DNA from: Propionibacteriaceae bacterium UBA5174
GTDB lineage: Bacteria; Actinomycetota; Actinomycetes; Propionibacteriales; Propionibacteriaceae
Direction of reading: 5' to 3'
Assembly: GCA_002413345.1 (NCBI GenBank)
Contig: DHWU01000080.1
Span: forward strand, 1 to 27,944
Length of the DNA: 27,944 bases
Numbering within the stretch: position 1 is the first letter of the stretch; each line of letters begins with the position of its first letter. A program made the position numbers and the translations under genes. The notes below the pieces were generated by a model that was not told the DNA's origin, searched no databases, and saw nothing but the letters and a program-made list of their open reading frames with translations. Shown piece by piece: positions 1 through 8,115 of the stretch.

Positions 1-46
1 ACCAGCCACCCGCACCCTGACCACAACCCCACCCCAGACAGCGCCG

Positions 47-244
47 GTGAAGCAGATGCGTTTAGCCAAAACGGTCAAGGCTGTGGCGATTGGTTTGATC
101 GCTACGGGTTTGGCCATACCCACCGCACCGCTGGCTAACGCCGTGTACACCGCCCCATCGGGCGCAGCAGTCCCTAATGAAGAGTACGGATGGGCAGGCG
201 TAGGACATCAGTGCGAGGGCCTTCGACATTCGCGACCCGTGTGA
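47..244 (+). CDS. Possible small secreted protein, perhaps frameshifted
   Basis: A 65-residue frame starts at a GTG (an ATG lies three codons later) and begins like a Sec signal peptide: Lys/Arg-rich start, a hydrophobic run near residues 12-24, then a small-residue cleavage-like site near ANA (30-32). It stops soon after the putative cleavage site. The frame is open back to the window edge, so the true start may lie outside. Just before the stop, another plus frame reads AFDIRDPCEWIDDIDGC and continues to about 287, so a one-base error or mutation may have split a longer secreted protein. I see no clear ribosome binding site and do not recognise a family. It may not be a real gene. Confidence 0.25.
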   Translation: MKQMRLAKTVKAVAIGLIATGLAIPTAPLANAVYTAPSGAAVPNEEYGWAGVGHQCEGLRHSRPV

Positions 245-293
245 ATGGATCGACGATATCGATGGGTGTCTGAGGCCTGCTCGGTGACAGGTA

Positions 294-1121
294 TTACAAA
301 GTTCGCCCCGGAGCATCGCCGGGAGGTGAAAACACATCAATACCGAGCTTGATCAACAGCGCAAACACCACCACCAAGAACACCACTCGGATGAACCGGT
401 TTCCTTTGGAAATGGCCATCCTCGAACCCAAGTAGCCGCCCAGACCGTTGGCAATCGCCAGCAGGATGCCCAATCGCCACAACACCACCCCGTGGGGAGC
501 GAAGTAGAACAGCGCGCCCAGATTGGTGGCGAAGTTCACAATCTTGGCCTTGGCGCTGGCCTGCAAGAAGTTGTAGCCAAGCACCCCCACCAGTGCCAGC
601 ACCAAGAAGGTTCCGGTGCCCGGCCCAAGCAAACCGTCGTAGAACCCGAGCGCCACCCCGAGTGAGGCGGCTACCGCGTAGTGGCGGCGTCCGTGGTATC
701 GGATTGCCTCAACCTGGCCCAAGTTTGGCCGCGCTGCGGTGATGAGCGCCACCACGACTAATGCCACCAAGATGATCGGCTTGAACAATGCAGTGGGCAG
801 CATGGTGGCCACCATTGCCCCGCCGAAACTGCCAGCCAGCGCGAACCCGGCCATTGGCAAGGCCGTTCGCAAGTCTGGCGCGGTTCTTCGGTAGTAGGTA
901 ACCGCCGAGGTCGAAGTGCCCGCAATCGAGCCAAGCTTGTTGGTCGCTAGTGCAGAAACCGGTGAAATGCCTGGAATTAGCAACAGCGCAGGCAACTGCA
1001 GCAAGCCACCGCCGCCGACAATCGCATCGATCAGACCCGCCGACAATCCCAGCCCGATCACTAGAGCCAGCTGCCAACCGGTGAGGCCGTCTATCCCAAA
1101 GAAGGAGGGTAGATCGATCAC
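294..1121 (-). CDS. TSUP-family (TauE/SafE, DUF81) membrane permease
   Basis: This 275-residue protein is almost entirely hydrophobic, with about eight predicted membrane helices in two similar halves. The first half has the glycine-rich VGGGGLLQLP motif near residues 35-44, followed by the ATNKLGS segment. The second half has the matching GPGTG motif and an AKAKIVNFATN segment. These paired motifs are typical of TSUP transporters, which move sulfite, sulfoacetate, other organosulfur compounds or related small anions across the cytoplasmic membrane. The substrate cannot be told from sequence. The start is a GTG with GAAGG at 1130-1134, eight bases upstream and overlapping the end of the carbamoyltransferase gene. 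Only 11 bases separate the two genes, so they are probably co-transcribed. The pairing does not suggest a shared pathway. Confidence 0.87.
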   Translation of the reverse strand: MIDLPSFFGIDGLTGWQLALVIGLGLSAGLIDAIVGGGGLLQLPALLLIPGISPVSALATNKLGSIAGTSTSAVTYYRRTAPDLRTALPMAGFALAGSFGGAMVATMLPTALFKPIILVALVVVALITAARPNLGQVEAIRYHGRRHYAVAASLGVALGFYDGLLGPGTGTFLVLALVGVLGYNFLQASAKAKIVNFATNLGALFYFAPHGVVLWRLGILLAIANGLGGYLGSRMAISKGNRFIRVVFLVVVFALLIKLGIDVFSPPGDAPGRTL

Positions 1122-1132
1122 GAAAGCCGCCT

Positions 1133-2122
1133 TCAGCTCAAAGTGGCCACCAGAATCGCCTTGATTGAATGCATCCGGTTTTCAGCCTGGTCGAACACAA
1201 TCGACGCATCTGACTCGAAGACCTCTTCGGTGACCTCGAGTTCTGGCAAGCCGAAGCGGGAGAACACCGCCTCGCCCACACTGGTGTCACGGTTGTGATA
1301 GGCGGGCAGGCAGTGCATGAACTTCACTTCATCAACGCCGGTGCGCTCCATCAGTGCCCGGTTCACCTGGTAGTCCTTCAACAGCAGAATCCGCTCGGTC
1401 CACACGCTCTCGGCCTCGCCCATCGACACCCAAATGTCGGTGTGCAGGAAGTCGCAACCCTTCACCCCATCCAGGTCCTCGGTGAAGGTAAGCCGAGCAC
1501 CGGTAGTCTCGGCGACCGCTTGGGCTGCTTTGACGACCTCAGGCGGTGGCAGCAGCTTGACCGGAGCAACCATTCGGACGTCCATCCCAAGCAGGGCGCC
1601 GCCGATCAGCAGCGAGCAACCCACATTGAACCGGGCGTCTCCCACATAGGCGAAGCTGATGTCGTGATCGGCTTTCCCACTCGATTCACGCATGGTGAAC
1701 ATGTCACACAAGCTTTGGGTGGGGTGCCATTCGTCAGTCAGACCATTCCACACCGGCACCGAGGAGTACTTCGCAAGGGTCTCAACCGTGGATTGCTTGG
1801 CCCCGCGATACTCGATGCCGTCATACAACCTGGAAAGCACCCGGGCGGTGTCGGCCGGAGATTCCTTGTGCCCCATCTGGGAGGAGTTGCCGTCCATCTG
1901 GGTTACGTGGGCCCCTTGATGATGCGCAGCCACTTCAAAAGCCGAACGAGTGCGGGTGGAAGTCTTTTCGAAAATCAGCGCCAGGTTGGCTCCGGTCAGG
2001 CGCGGCACCTCCGTGCCAGCCTTACGTGCGGTCTTCAACTCCGCAGTGAGGTCAAGTAGTTCCTGCCACTCGGCAGGGGTGAAGTCCAGTTCCCGCAGGA
2101 AGTGCCGTCCGCGCAAGCTCAC
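1133..2122 (-). CDS. argF: Ornithine carbamoyltransferase (ArcB / enteric ArgF type)
   Basis: The enzyme interconverts ornithine plus carbamoyl phosphate and citrulline plus phosphate in the cytoplasm. From the GTG start the protein has 329 residues, the normal length. The carbamoyl-phosphate loop STRTR is at residues 55-59. Further on are VWNGLTDEWHPTQ, the ornithine-side VSMGE segment, HCLPA, and a C-terminal FDQAENRMHSIKA. An upstream ATG at 2170 would add 16 residues unlike the family, so I prefer the GTG at 2122, whose product begins SLRGRHFLRELDF. A TATGCT hexamer at 2174-2179 could be its -10 box. WNGLTDEWHPTQ and the C-terminal block resemble catabolic ArcB and enteric ArgF more than typical actinobacterial ArgF (from memory). 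No other arginine or arginine-deiminase gene is in the window, so the direction of the reaction in vivo is open. Confidence 0.92.
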   Translation of the reverse strand: MSLRGRHFLRELDFTPAEWQELLDLTAELKTARKAGTEVPRLTGANLALIFEKTSTRTRSAFEVAAHHQGAHVTQMDGNSSQMGHKESPADTARVLSRLYDGIEYRGAKQSTVETLAKYSSVPVWNGLTDEWHPTQSLCDMFTMRESSGKADHDISFAYVGDARFNVGCSLLIGGALLGMDVRMVAPVKLLPPPEVVKAAQAVAETTGARLTFTEDLDGVKGCDFLHTDIWVSMGEAESVWTERILLLKDYQVNRALMERTGVDEVKFMHCLPAYHNRDTSVGEAVFSRFGLPELEVTEEVFESDASIVFDQAENRMHSIKAILVATLS

Positions 2123-2184
2123 TTTGGGGCCCTTTCGGTGATCGCCAGTAGGAGAACTCTGCCACCTCATGCGAGCATAGGCGC

Positions 2185-2565
2185 ATGTTCGCGCGTTTCT
2201 TGGCCAGCGCCGCAGCGCTTGCGGTAGCGACCTGGTTACTTCCCGGAATCAGCACCGACGTGGGTGGTGGCCGCTGGGCCAAGGTGTGGACGATCGTCGC
2301 AGTGGCGGCAATCTTCGGCGTTGTGAACTCAGTGGTGAAGCCGCTGTTTCAGTTCGCCACTGCCCCGCTGATTCTGCTGAGCCTTGGCGTCTTTCTGCTG
2401 GTGATCAACGCGATTCTGCTGATGCTGGTGTCCTGGGTGGCCGGCCAACTTCAGTTGGCCTGGCACGTGGCCGATTGGAAGACAGCTTTCGTCGGCGCCC
2501 TTATCGTCTCGGTGGTCAGTTTCATCCTCAATGCCGTTTTCCGGCGGGGAGAAGAACATCGGTGA
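2185..2565 (+). CDS. Phage-holin-4 / YvlD family membrane protein
   Basis: A 126-residue integral membrane protein with about four hydrophobic segments (near residues 3-20, 34-50, 58-86 and 98-115). The central VVKPLFQFATAPLILLSLG segment, followed by a long hydrophobic helix, is the signature of the phage_holin_4_2 (YvlD) family. These are chromosomal membrane proteins of unclear role, sometimes tied to envelope stress, and calling them holins is mostly historical. The gene diverges from the carbamoyltransferase with a 62-base gap. Its last codons overlap the next gene through GTGA, indicating translational coupling to the phosphatase. Confidence 0.85.
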   Translation: MFARFLASAAALAVATWLLPGISTDVGGGRWAKVWTIVAVAAIFGVVNSVVKPLFQFATAPLILLSLGVFLLVINAILLMLVSWVAGQLQLAWHVADWKTAFVGALIVSVVSFILNAVFRRGEEHR

Positions 2566-3032
2566 GCAACCTGGAAATCCTGTTCGTCTGTTGGGGGAAC
2601 ATCTGCCGATCACCCATGGCAGAAACGGTCGCCCGGACCAAAGCCACGCATGAGGGCTTGTCCGGCGTGACCTTCGCCAGCGCCGGAGTGAGCGCCGAAG
2701 AAGTCGGCCATCCGATGGATCCCCGCGCAATCAGCACGCTGCTGCAGGCTGGCTACCACCCTGCCCGACATGCTGCGCACCAGGTGAGCCCTGAGGAGAT
2801 CCATCACGCCAGCCTGGTGATCGGTATGGAGGAAGTGCACCTGACCAAGCTGCGTGCCTTAGTTCCGCACGCCAAGCATCTATATCTGCTTACCGATTTC
2901 GATCCGAACTCACTGCCTGGCTCAGAGATCGACGACCCCTGGTACGGCGATGATTCCGATTTCGTCGTGGCCCTGCACCAGATCGAGGCCGCCATGCCTG
3001 AAGTAATGAAACGGGCTCGCGAGCTTCTTTGA
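2562..3032 (+). CDS. Low-molecular-weight protein-tyrosine phosphatase
   Basis: This 156-residue protein has the P-loop near its N-terminus, CWGNICRS at residues 10-17. It fits the CX5R(S/T) signature with Cys10 as the predicted nucleophile and Arg16 as the phosphate ligand. The general-acid loop is DPWYGDD at 125-131, with Asp125 as the proton donor; the usual form is DPYYG. Trp11 sits where Leu, Thr, Val or His is more common and may shape substrate access. Length and motif order match PtpA/Wzb-type enzymes that dephosphorylate protein tyrosine. The frame is open well upstream, but homology begins at this GTG, which overlaps the stop of the membrane gene by four bases. No cognate tyrosine kinase or capsule gene is visible nearby, so its substrate is unknown. 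Confidence 0.92.
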   Translation: MSNLEILFVCWGNICRSPMAETVARTKATHEGLSGVTFASAGVSAEEVGHPMDPRAISTLLQAGYHPARHAAHQVSPEEIHHASLVIGMEEVHLTKLRALVPHAKHLYLLTDFDPNSLPGSEIDDPWYGDDSDFVVALHQIEAAMPEVMKRARELL

Positions 3033-3046
3033 GTACGCCAGCAGTT

Positions 3047-3075
3047 CCGTACAAGGCTCAAGCACCTTCGTACGG
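3047..3075 (+). terminator. Hairpin after the phosphatase gene
   Basis: CCGTACAAGG (3047-3056) pairs with CCTTCGTACGG (3065-3075) around an eight-base loop, with one bulged base. It lies 15 bases past the phosphatase stop and upstream of the next promoter region. No strong T-tract follows, which is common in high-GC actinobacteria. It could instead be a protein-binding inverted repeat. Confidence 0.5.
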
Positions 3076-3162
3076 CCTTCGCTTGGCCCAGCACTGTTCA
3101 TCAGCACCACATTGCCCCATATTGGGAGCAGGACCTGAATACCCCCCTTACCGAGGAGCGTT

Positions 3163-4371
3163 ATGCGCAACAGAGTCGTTGCCCTGATTGGAGCGCTCGC
3201 GCTCACCTTCACTTTGCTGACGACTCTGCCCGCCGAGGCAAAGACTCTGGCAGTACCGGCCACGATTACTACCTCAAATATTGATGCTCACCTCGGTTAC
3301 CAACCGCAGACCACCTGCAGCCCTTCGGCCAAACCCGGCGCGAAGGCGTTACTGAGCCTGCTGATCAATACCTGGGGCGGCAGTTCGTCGGGAATCTCTA
3401 GGGGGTGCAAGTCAGGAGGCCGATCCGAACACAAAGAAGGTCGCGCTCTCGACTGGCATATGAGCGCCAAGAAGGCCAAAGATCGCAAACAGGTAGCTCG
3501 CGCAGTGAAGTGGATTACCGCCAACCATGGTGAGGTGGCTCGACGCCTTGGCCTCATGTACGTGATCTGGAACCAACGGATCTGGTCGACCTACTACCCA
3601 GAACTTGGGTGGCGAAAGATGGCGGATCGCGGTTCGGTCACCGCCAACCATAAGGACCACGTACATATCTCCTTGTCCTGGGACGGTGCCTACCAGCAGA
3701 CCTCGTGGTGGACCGGCAAACCCGTCGTCTCCCCCCTAAATTCCAAGTGCGGCGTCAACGGGGCAAGGGCCTGCCTGCCCACAATCAAACGATCCTCACG
3801 CAAGTGGCCGTACCGCAAGATCACCGTTCCCGCCAGCTTCACCCCAGCACCGTGGATCATTCCCGGAATTGGTGGCAGCCCCCAGGTGGGCCGCACCCTG
3901 CGCGCGGTGCCCGGAACCTGGGTTCCGGAAGGCGCCACTCTCACTTATCAATGGCTTGCGAACGGCACTGCGATTGCTGCTGCCACCGATAGCAGCTTCC
4001 AACTCACTGCATTCCAGGTGCGACGCAACATTTCGGTGCGAGTGACCGCCACCACCAGCACTGGCACAACTACAAAGACTTCGAGATCAGCAGAAGTCCT
4101 GCCAGCGCGAATCTGGGCCCCAAACCCGGTAGTCGTGGGCAAGACCAAGTCCGGAAGCACCCTTTCGGTGAGACTTGGCACTTGGCGTCCAACACCAACC
4201 AGCTACGCCTATGCCTGGCTACGTGATGGCAAGACGATCAAGAATGCCACCGGCACCACCTACAAGGTGCGCCCTTCCGACCGCAACCACCGAATCTCGG
4301 TCCGGGTCATTGGCCGCAGATACGGCTACGCGCCGACCACTCTGACGTCGAAGGCACGCAAAATCACGTAG
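3163..4371 (+). CDS. Secreted M15-like (ARB_07466-type) putative peptidase with two Ig-like repeats
   Basis: The 402-residue protein starts at an ATG with GAGGAG just upstream. It has a Sec signal peptide (residues 1-26, ending AEA). Residues about 40-190 resemble the actinobacterial ARB_07466-like domain with an M15-peptidase-like fold: SEHKEGRALDWHMS gives His90 and Asp97, and HKDHVHIS gives His166/His168. These form a plausible zinc site like that of D,D- and L,D-carboxypeptidases. YVIWNQRIWS (133-142) is also typical. Hydrolysis of peptidoglycan peptide stems is likely but unproven. Residues about 220-402 form two Ig-like repeats containing YQWLANG and YAWLRDGKTI, ending in a basic tail. 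The same repeat type closes the five array proteins at 10912-20588. A single-gene unit is likely, since hairpin 3047-3075 precedes it. Confidence 0.83.
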   Translation: MRNRVVALIGALALTFTLLTTLPAEAKTLAVPATITTSNIDAHLGYQPQTTCSPSAKPGAKALLSLLINTWGGSSSGISRGCKSGGRSEHKEGRALDWHMSAKKAKDRKQVARAVKWITANHGEVARRLGLMYVIWNQRIWSTYYPELGWRKMADRGSVTANHKDHVHISLSWDGAYQQTSWWTGKPVVSPLNSKCGVNGARACLPTIKRSSRKWPYRKITVPASFTPAPWIIPGIGGSPQVGRTLRAVPGTWVPEGATLTYQWLANGTAIAAATDSSFQLTAFQVRRNISVRVTATTSTGTTTKTSRSAEVLPARIWAPNPVVVGKTKSGSTLSVRLGTWRPTPTSYAYAWLRDGKTIKNATGTTYKVRPSDRNHRISVRVIGRRYGYAPTTLTSKARKIT

Positions 4372-4465
4372 GTTCCGAAAAATTGCGCCACAGTTGACCG
4401 ATCTGTTGTGACTCACCGACCGGTGGTGGGGAGCGCCGAGGCGCTGACCGTGGCAGGCTGTAGCC

Positions 4466-5155
4466 ATGCACATCCTCGTTGTGGACGACGACCAAGCGGT
4501 CCGCGACTCACTCGCCCGCTCCCTGCACTACTGCGGCTACGAAGTGACCACTGCCACTGACGGCGTTGATGCGCTGGCCCGACTCTCAGCGATTCGTCCC
4601 GACGCCGTGATTATGGACGTGATGATGCCACGTCTGGACGGATTGGAGACCACCCGGTCGCTACGGGCTTCGGGTAATGATGTGCCGATCCTGGTCTTGA
4701 CTGCCCGCGACGCTGTTGGCGACCGCGTCGACGGGCTGGATGCTGGCGCGGACGATTACATGGCCAAACCCTTCTCCTTCGATGAGCTTCAGGCTCGGCT
4801 ACGGGCGCTGACTCGGCGCGTCCGTCCCAGCAGCGATGAAGATGGCGCCGAGTTGCTGAGCTTCGCTGACCTGAGTCTCGATCTGCAGACCCGCGAAGTG
4901 ACTCGCGCGAATCGGCGGATCAGTCTCACCCGCACCGAGTTCGCCCTACTGCAAACCTTCTTGGAGAACCCGCGCCGGGTATTGGAGCGCTCTTGGCTGC
5001 TCAATGAGGTGTGGGGTTTTGACTTTCCGACGACGGCCAACTCGTTGGAGGTTTACATCGGCTATCTGCGCCGCAAGACCGAGGGGGACGGCGATTCCCG
5101 CCTGATCCACACCGTTCGCGGAATCGGTTACGTGCTGCGCGAGACGCCGCCGTGA
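4466..5155 (+). CDS. OmpR/PhoB-family response regulator (MprA-like)
   Basis: A 229-residue two-domain regulator. The receiver domain (1-115) has the acidic pocket Asp7/Asp8, phosphoacceptor Asp51 in VIMDVMMPRLDG, Thr79 and Lys101 in the KPF motif. The C-terminal half (about 130-227) is a winged-helix DNA-binding domain with LTRTEFALL, the recognition-helix region NSLEVYIGYLRRK and HTVRGIGYVLR. It presumably binds promoters after phosphorylation by the overlapping kinase gene (four-base GTGA overlap). No strong Shine-Dalgarno precedes the ATG; a CAGGCT hexamer six bases upstream suggests a leaderless transcript. Resemblance to actinobacterial MprA/TcrA types is clear, but the stimulus cannot be read from sequence. 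Confidence 0.95.
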   Translation: MHILVVDDDQAVRDSLARSLHYCGYEVTTATDGVDALARLSAIRPDAVIMDVMMPRLDGLETTRSLRASGNDVPILVLTARDAVGDRVDGLDAGADDYMAKPFSFDELQARLRALTRRVRPSSDEDGAELLSFADLSLDLQTREVTRANRRISLTRTEFALLQTFLENPRRVLERSWLLNEVWGFDFPTTANSLEVYIGYLRRKTEGDGDSRLIHTVRGIGYVLRETPP

Positions 5156-6591
5156 TCCGCTGGCTCCGCTCGGTTCTTTCGGTTACCAACCGGCCCCTTC
5201 ACGACCGTTTGATGGCACTAATTTCGGTGGCGGTTGCTGGCGCGGTCGCGATCACCGGAATCGCCGCCTATCTGATCACTACTTTTGCCGTCTACGACCA
5301 GATGGACCGCGAGCTACTCGACGTCGCCGGTCTCACCAGCGAATGGATCGCCGGAGATACCGAGTCTTTGGGCGGACTGAATAGCGAGGCGTTGTCGACG
5401 GCAAATGTCACTATGGTGCTGATTCGTGCGGACGGTCAAAAGGTCGTTCCGCCCGGAAATGCCGTCCAGTTGAAGACCACCGACGCCGAACTGGCGATCG
5501 CTCGCACCCAGACCGGATCGTCGGCGCGTACCGGTGTGGCCACGAATGGCGAAAGCTACCGCATCGTCGCTGTACCGCTGACCGATCAGGGAGTCCACTA
5601 CGCCCTGGTGATGGGGCGCCCACTCGGTCCGACCGACGAAATTCTGCGAATCCTGGCATTTTCGCTACTCACCTTCGGCCTACTCGCCGTATTGCTAGCT
5701 GGTGCGATTGGTTGGGTAATCGCACGTGCTGGCCTGCGACCAATTCAGCGACTCACCGAGGCGGTCACCCAGGTGACCGAGACTGACACCTTCGAGCCGA
5801 TCGAGGCTGGCGGGATGACCGAGTTGACCGACCTAACTGGTGCTTTCAACGCCATGATGCGCAGCCTCTACTCCTCCCGGGAGCGGCAACGTCGACTGAT
5901 CGCTGATGCCGGCCATGAACTCCGCACCCCACTTACGTCATTGCGCACCAATGTTGAGCTGCTCATCGCGGACGACCGCCAAGGCATGCTGCCGGAGGGC
6001 GCCCGGGGCGAAATCTTGCGCGATATTGCAGCTCAGCTGGGCGAGTTCACTCAGCTGATCGGCGATCTGGTGCACCTGTCCAGGGATGATCGGGTGGAGG
6101 CTCACCCTGAGGCGATTGATTTGCGCGATGTGGTCAACAACTCGGTTATTCGGGCCAAACGGCGCGGTCCGGGCCTGATATTTGATGTGGAAACTGAACC
6201 GCTTTATCTGGTCGGCGAACCTGACAGCTTGGAACGGGCGATCACCAATTTGCTCGACAATGCGGTGAAGTTCTCGCCTCAAGGTGGACGCATCCAGGTG
6301 CGACTGGCCGGTGACCGCCTGCGGATAACCGACGAAGGCCCCGGCGTTGCCGAAGAAGATCTGCCGCACGTCTTCGATCGGTTCTACCGCTCCGACAAGG
6401 CTCGCAATGCTCCCGGTTCGGGTTTGGGGCTGTCAATCGTGGCCCAGACCGTCAAAGCCCACGGTGGCTGGGTGAAGGCCGGACGCGCCGAATCCGGAGG
6501 CGCAGAATTCACCGTCCGACTGCCGGGGAGTCCGCGACCACCCGAAGCGTCCGATGAACACACCGGCGGGATCCCGACTCTGGCGGAATAG
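5152..6591 (+). CDS. Sensor histidine kinase (MprB-like)
   Basis: A 479-residue membrane kinase. A first membrane helix (about 22-46) and a second (about 165-190) bracket an external sensor region of about 120 residues. A HAMP linker follows (about 191-240). The dimerisation/phosphoacceptor helix carries His255 in DAGHELRTPLTSLRTN. The ATP-binding domain has the N box (Asn366 to Asn370), DEGPG (394-398), the F box DRFYRSD, and GSGLGL (422-427). It autophosphorylates on His255 and passes phosphate to Asp51 of the upstream regulator. The GTG start overlaps the regulator stop, so expression is coupled. The external domain looks extracytoplasmic and PAS/Cache-like in size, without a motif I can name. 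It converges on the FHA gene with a 60-base gap and no obvious terminator. Confidence 0.95.
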   Translation: MIRWLRSVLSVTNRPLHDRLMALISVAVAGAVAITGIAAYLITTFAVYDQMDRELLDVAGLTSEWIAGDTESLGGLNSEALSTANVTMVLIRADGQKVVPPGNAVQLKTTDAELAIARTQTGSSARTGVATNGESYRIVAVPLTDQGVHYALVMGRPLGPTDEILRILAFSLLTFGLLAVLLAGAIGWVIARAGLRPIQRLTEAVTQVTETDTFEPIEAGGMTELTDLTGAFNAMMRSLYSSRERQRRLIADAGHELRTPLTSLRTNVELLIADDRQGMLPEGARGEILRDIAAQLGEFTQLIGDLVHLSRDDRVEAHPEAIDLRDVVNNSVIRAKRRGPGLIFDVETEPLYLVGEPDSLERAITNLLDNAVKFSPQGGRIQVRLAGDRLRITDEGPGVAEEDLPHVFDRFYRSDKARNAPGSGLGLSIVAQTVKAHGGWVKAGRAESGGAEFTVRLPGSPRPPEASDEHTGGIPTLAE

Positions 6592-6651
6592 GCGTCGTTG
6601 ATTTCGAGACCGGCCGAGTCCACCACATCAGCTCAACGGGCTGGCCACCGG

Positions 6652-7848
6652 TCAGCGGCTAACGTTCGCCTGCAGCCGATACTTGCCGAACCGAAGCTGG
6701 CATCGACGAACAATCTTGGTCGCTACGCCAGGCTCGCAGCGAATCCACTCACCGGGGTCATAGCCCATCCGGGTCCCGTTAGTGGACGCCAGATCAGTCA
6801 CCCAGAGGTCTCCATCGCGAGCCTCGACAATTACGTGCGTCTTGGAAACCGATCTTTCTGGATCGGTGACCACTACGGCCTCGGCTCCCGGCATTTCGGG
6901 TGGAAGCTGCGGATTGCGACCCAACACCAGTGGGTGCTCCACCGCAATCACCGTCCCATTCGCCATGGTGAGTACCCAGCGGGGATCGGCCTTGGTTTTG
7001 GTCTTAGCGTCTGCTGGAACTACCGGTTGCGGGATCTTCGCCTCAACGGCGACGTCGATCGGGTCGGCATCAATCGCATCCGCGTCGACTGCCGGCGGGT
7101 CTGGGACTTCAGTGCTTACCGGACATTCCGCTTTGTCCTTAGGTCGCGAAACCGGAGCCGTCACAGCAGACGCGCCGCTGAGGTCTCCGAAATACAACCG
7201 GCCTGAGGACAGTTCCGACGGATCCGGCCATTGTGTCGGCATCCCGCTCATGTCCGTGGAATTGTCGTCTACCGGGGCCTCCGCCGGTGTCGCCGGGGAG
7301 TAGGACGGGGAGTCCTCACGCAGGTACGGCGCTACCGGCGCGAATGATGGCACCGGCTTGGATTGTGACACTGCCCGGGTCACAACAACCGGATCAGCCT
7401 GAATTTGCGGCACCGATTGCGGGTGGTCACCCTCGCGAATCGTGACCTCGGCAGTGGTGTCGGCCGCCCGCACTTTGTCGGCTAGGCCATGCACGAACTG
7501 CAGATAGGTGGAGTGCCCGATCATTTGCTTGGCACCGACGGGCAGGAAGCCGAGATTTTGACGTTCGGTGAGGTACCAATCAATCTTGCTGGTCAGATCA
7601 GTGCGGTTTGACCGCTCCGTGAACTCAACACTGAATACCAACAGCTTCTTGTAGGCAAGCATGAAGTCATTGACGCGAAACTCCATCCGGCGATCAGAAC
7701 TGCGCACCAGACTGACCCGCTGCATCCCGAAGACCAGGTCCCCGGTCGATTCATGGGCCGCAGCTAAGGCCAACTCACCGAGCTCAGGCACGGTCAGTGC
7801 AGTCTGGATGTCCAGACCGTTCCAAGCGAGTTTGTGTGACTTAGCCAA
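6652..7848 (-). CDS. FHA-domain protein with unrecognised N-terminal domain
   Basis: The 398-residue product has a C-terminal FHA domain (about 290-398), a phosphothreonine-binding module, with GRNP at 310-313, SVSKTH at 333-338 and STNGT at 355-359. All key FHA positions (Gly, Arg, Ser, His, Asn, Gly) are present. Residues 1-145 are a mixed alpha/beta domain I do not recognise, including YKKLLVFSVEF. A long low-complexity linker rich in Pro, Ala, Asp and Val (about 150-285) joins them. I chose the TTG at 7848 because GGAGGTGGA lies at a good distance before it; an upstream TTG at 7875 would place that site inside the gene. Soluble and cytoplasmic. It likely reads Ser/Thr-kinase phosphorylation, but no kinase is in the window. 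It follows the DUF3152 gene on the same strand across 267 bases in which I see no gene. Confidence 0.85.
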   Translation of the reverse strand: MAKSHKLAWNGLDIQTALTVPELGELALAAAHESTGDLVFGMQRVSLVRSSDRRMEFRVNDFMLAYKKLLVFSVEFTERSNRTDLTSKIDWYLTERQNLGFLPVGAKQMIGHSTYLQFVHGLADKVRAADTTAEVTIREGDHPQSVPQIQADPVVVTRAVSQSKPVPSFAPVAPYLREDSPSYSPATPAEAPVDDNSTDMSGMPTQWPDPSELSSGRLYFGDLSGASAVTAPVSRPKDKAECPVSTEVPDPPAVDADAIDADPIDVAVEAKIPQPVVPADAKTKTKADPRWVLTMANGTVIAVEHPLVLGRNPQLPPEMPGAEAVVVTDPERSVSKTHVIVEARDGDLWVTDLASTNGTRMGYDPGEWIRCEPGVATKIVRRCQLRFGKYRLQANVSR

Positions 7849-8115
7849 GACTCCACCTCCCTGGTGAATAGCCAAAGCGTGCTCGACTCAGCGTCCCGGT
7901 TGAGTCCACGCTCCCAGCTCCGTTGCGTAATACCTGGATCTTGGCGCCGATCCGGTGCCTCACCGGCGCCAGCGCACAAGCACTCTTTGAATCCCCTCGG
8001 CGGTCCGAGCCGCACCGTATTCCAATCCGGTCGCGGATCACTGCCTCAGCCAGCTTACCCCCGTGTGGGTGACAACCCAGCCAGCATGTGGATGCTGTTC
8101 ACGGTACGGCGTTGG

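Noticed and set aside
1295..2059. 254-codon plus-strand frame opposite the carbamoyltransferase gene
   Set aside because: It is antisense to a gene with full family motifs; its product has no recognisable features.
2286..2561. Upstream extension of the phosphatase frame
   Set aside because: It overlaps the membrane-protein gene out of frame and lacks family similarity; the phosphatase fold starts at the overlapping GTG at 2562.
2185..2565. Prophage holin
   Set aside because: No phage genes surround it and the family is commonly chromosomal; the holin name does not show lysis function.
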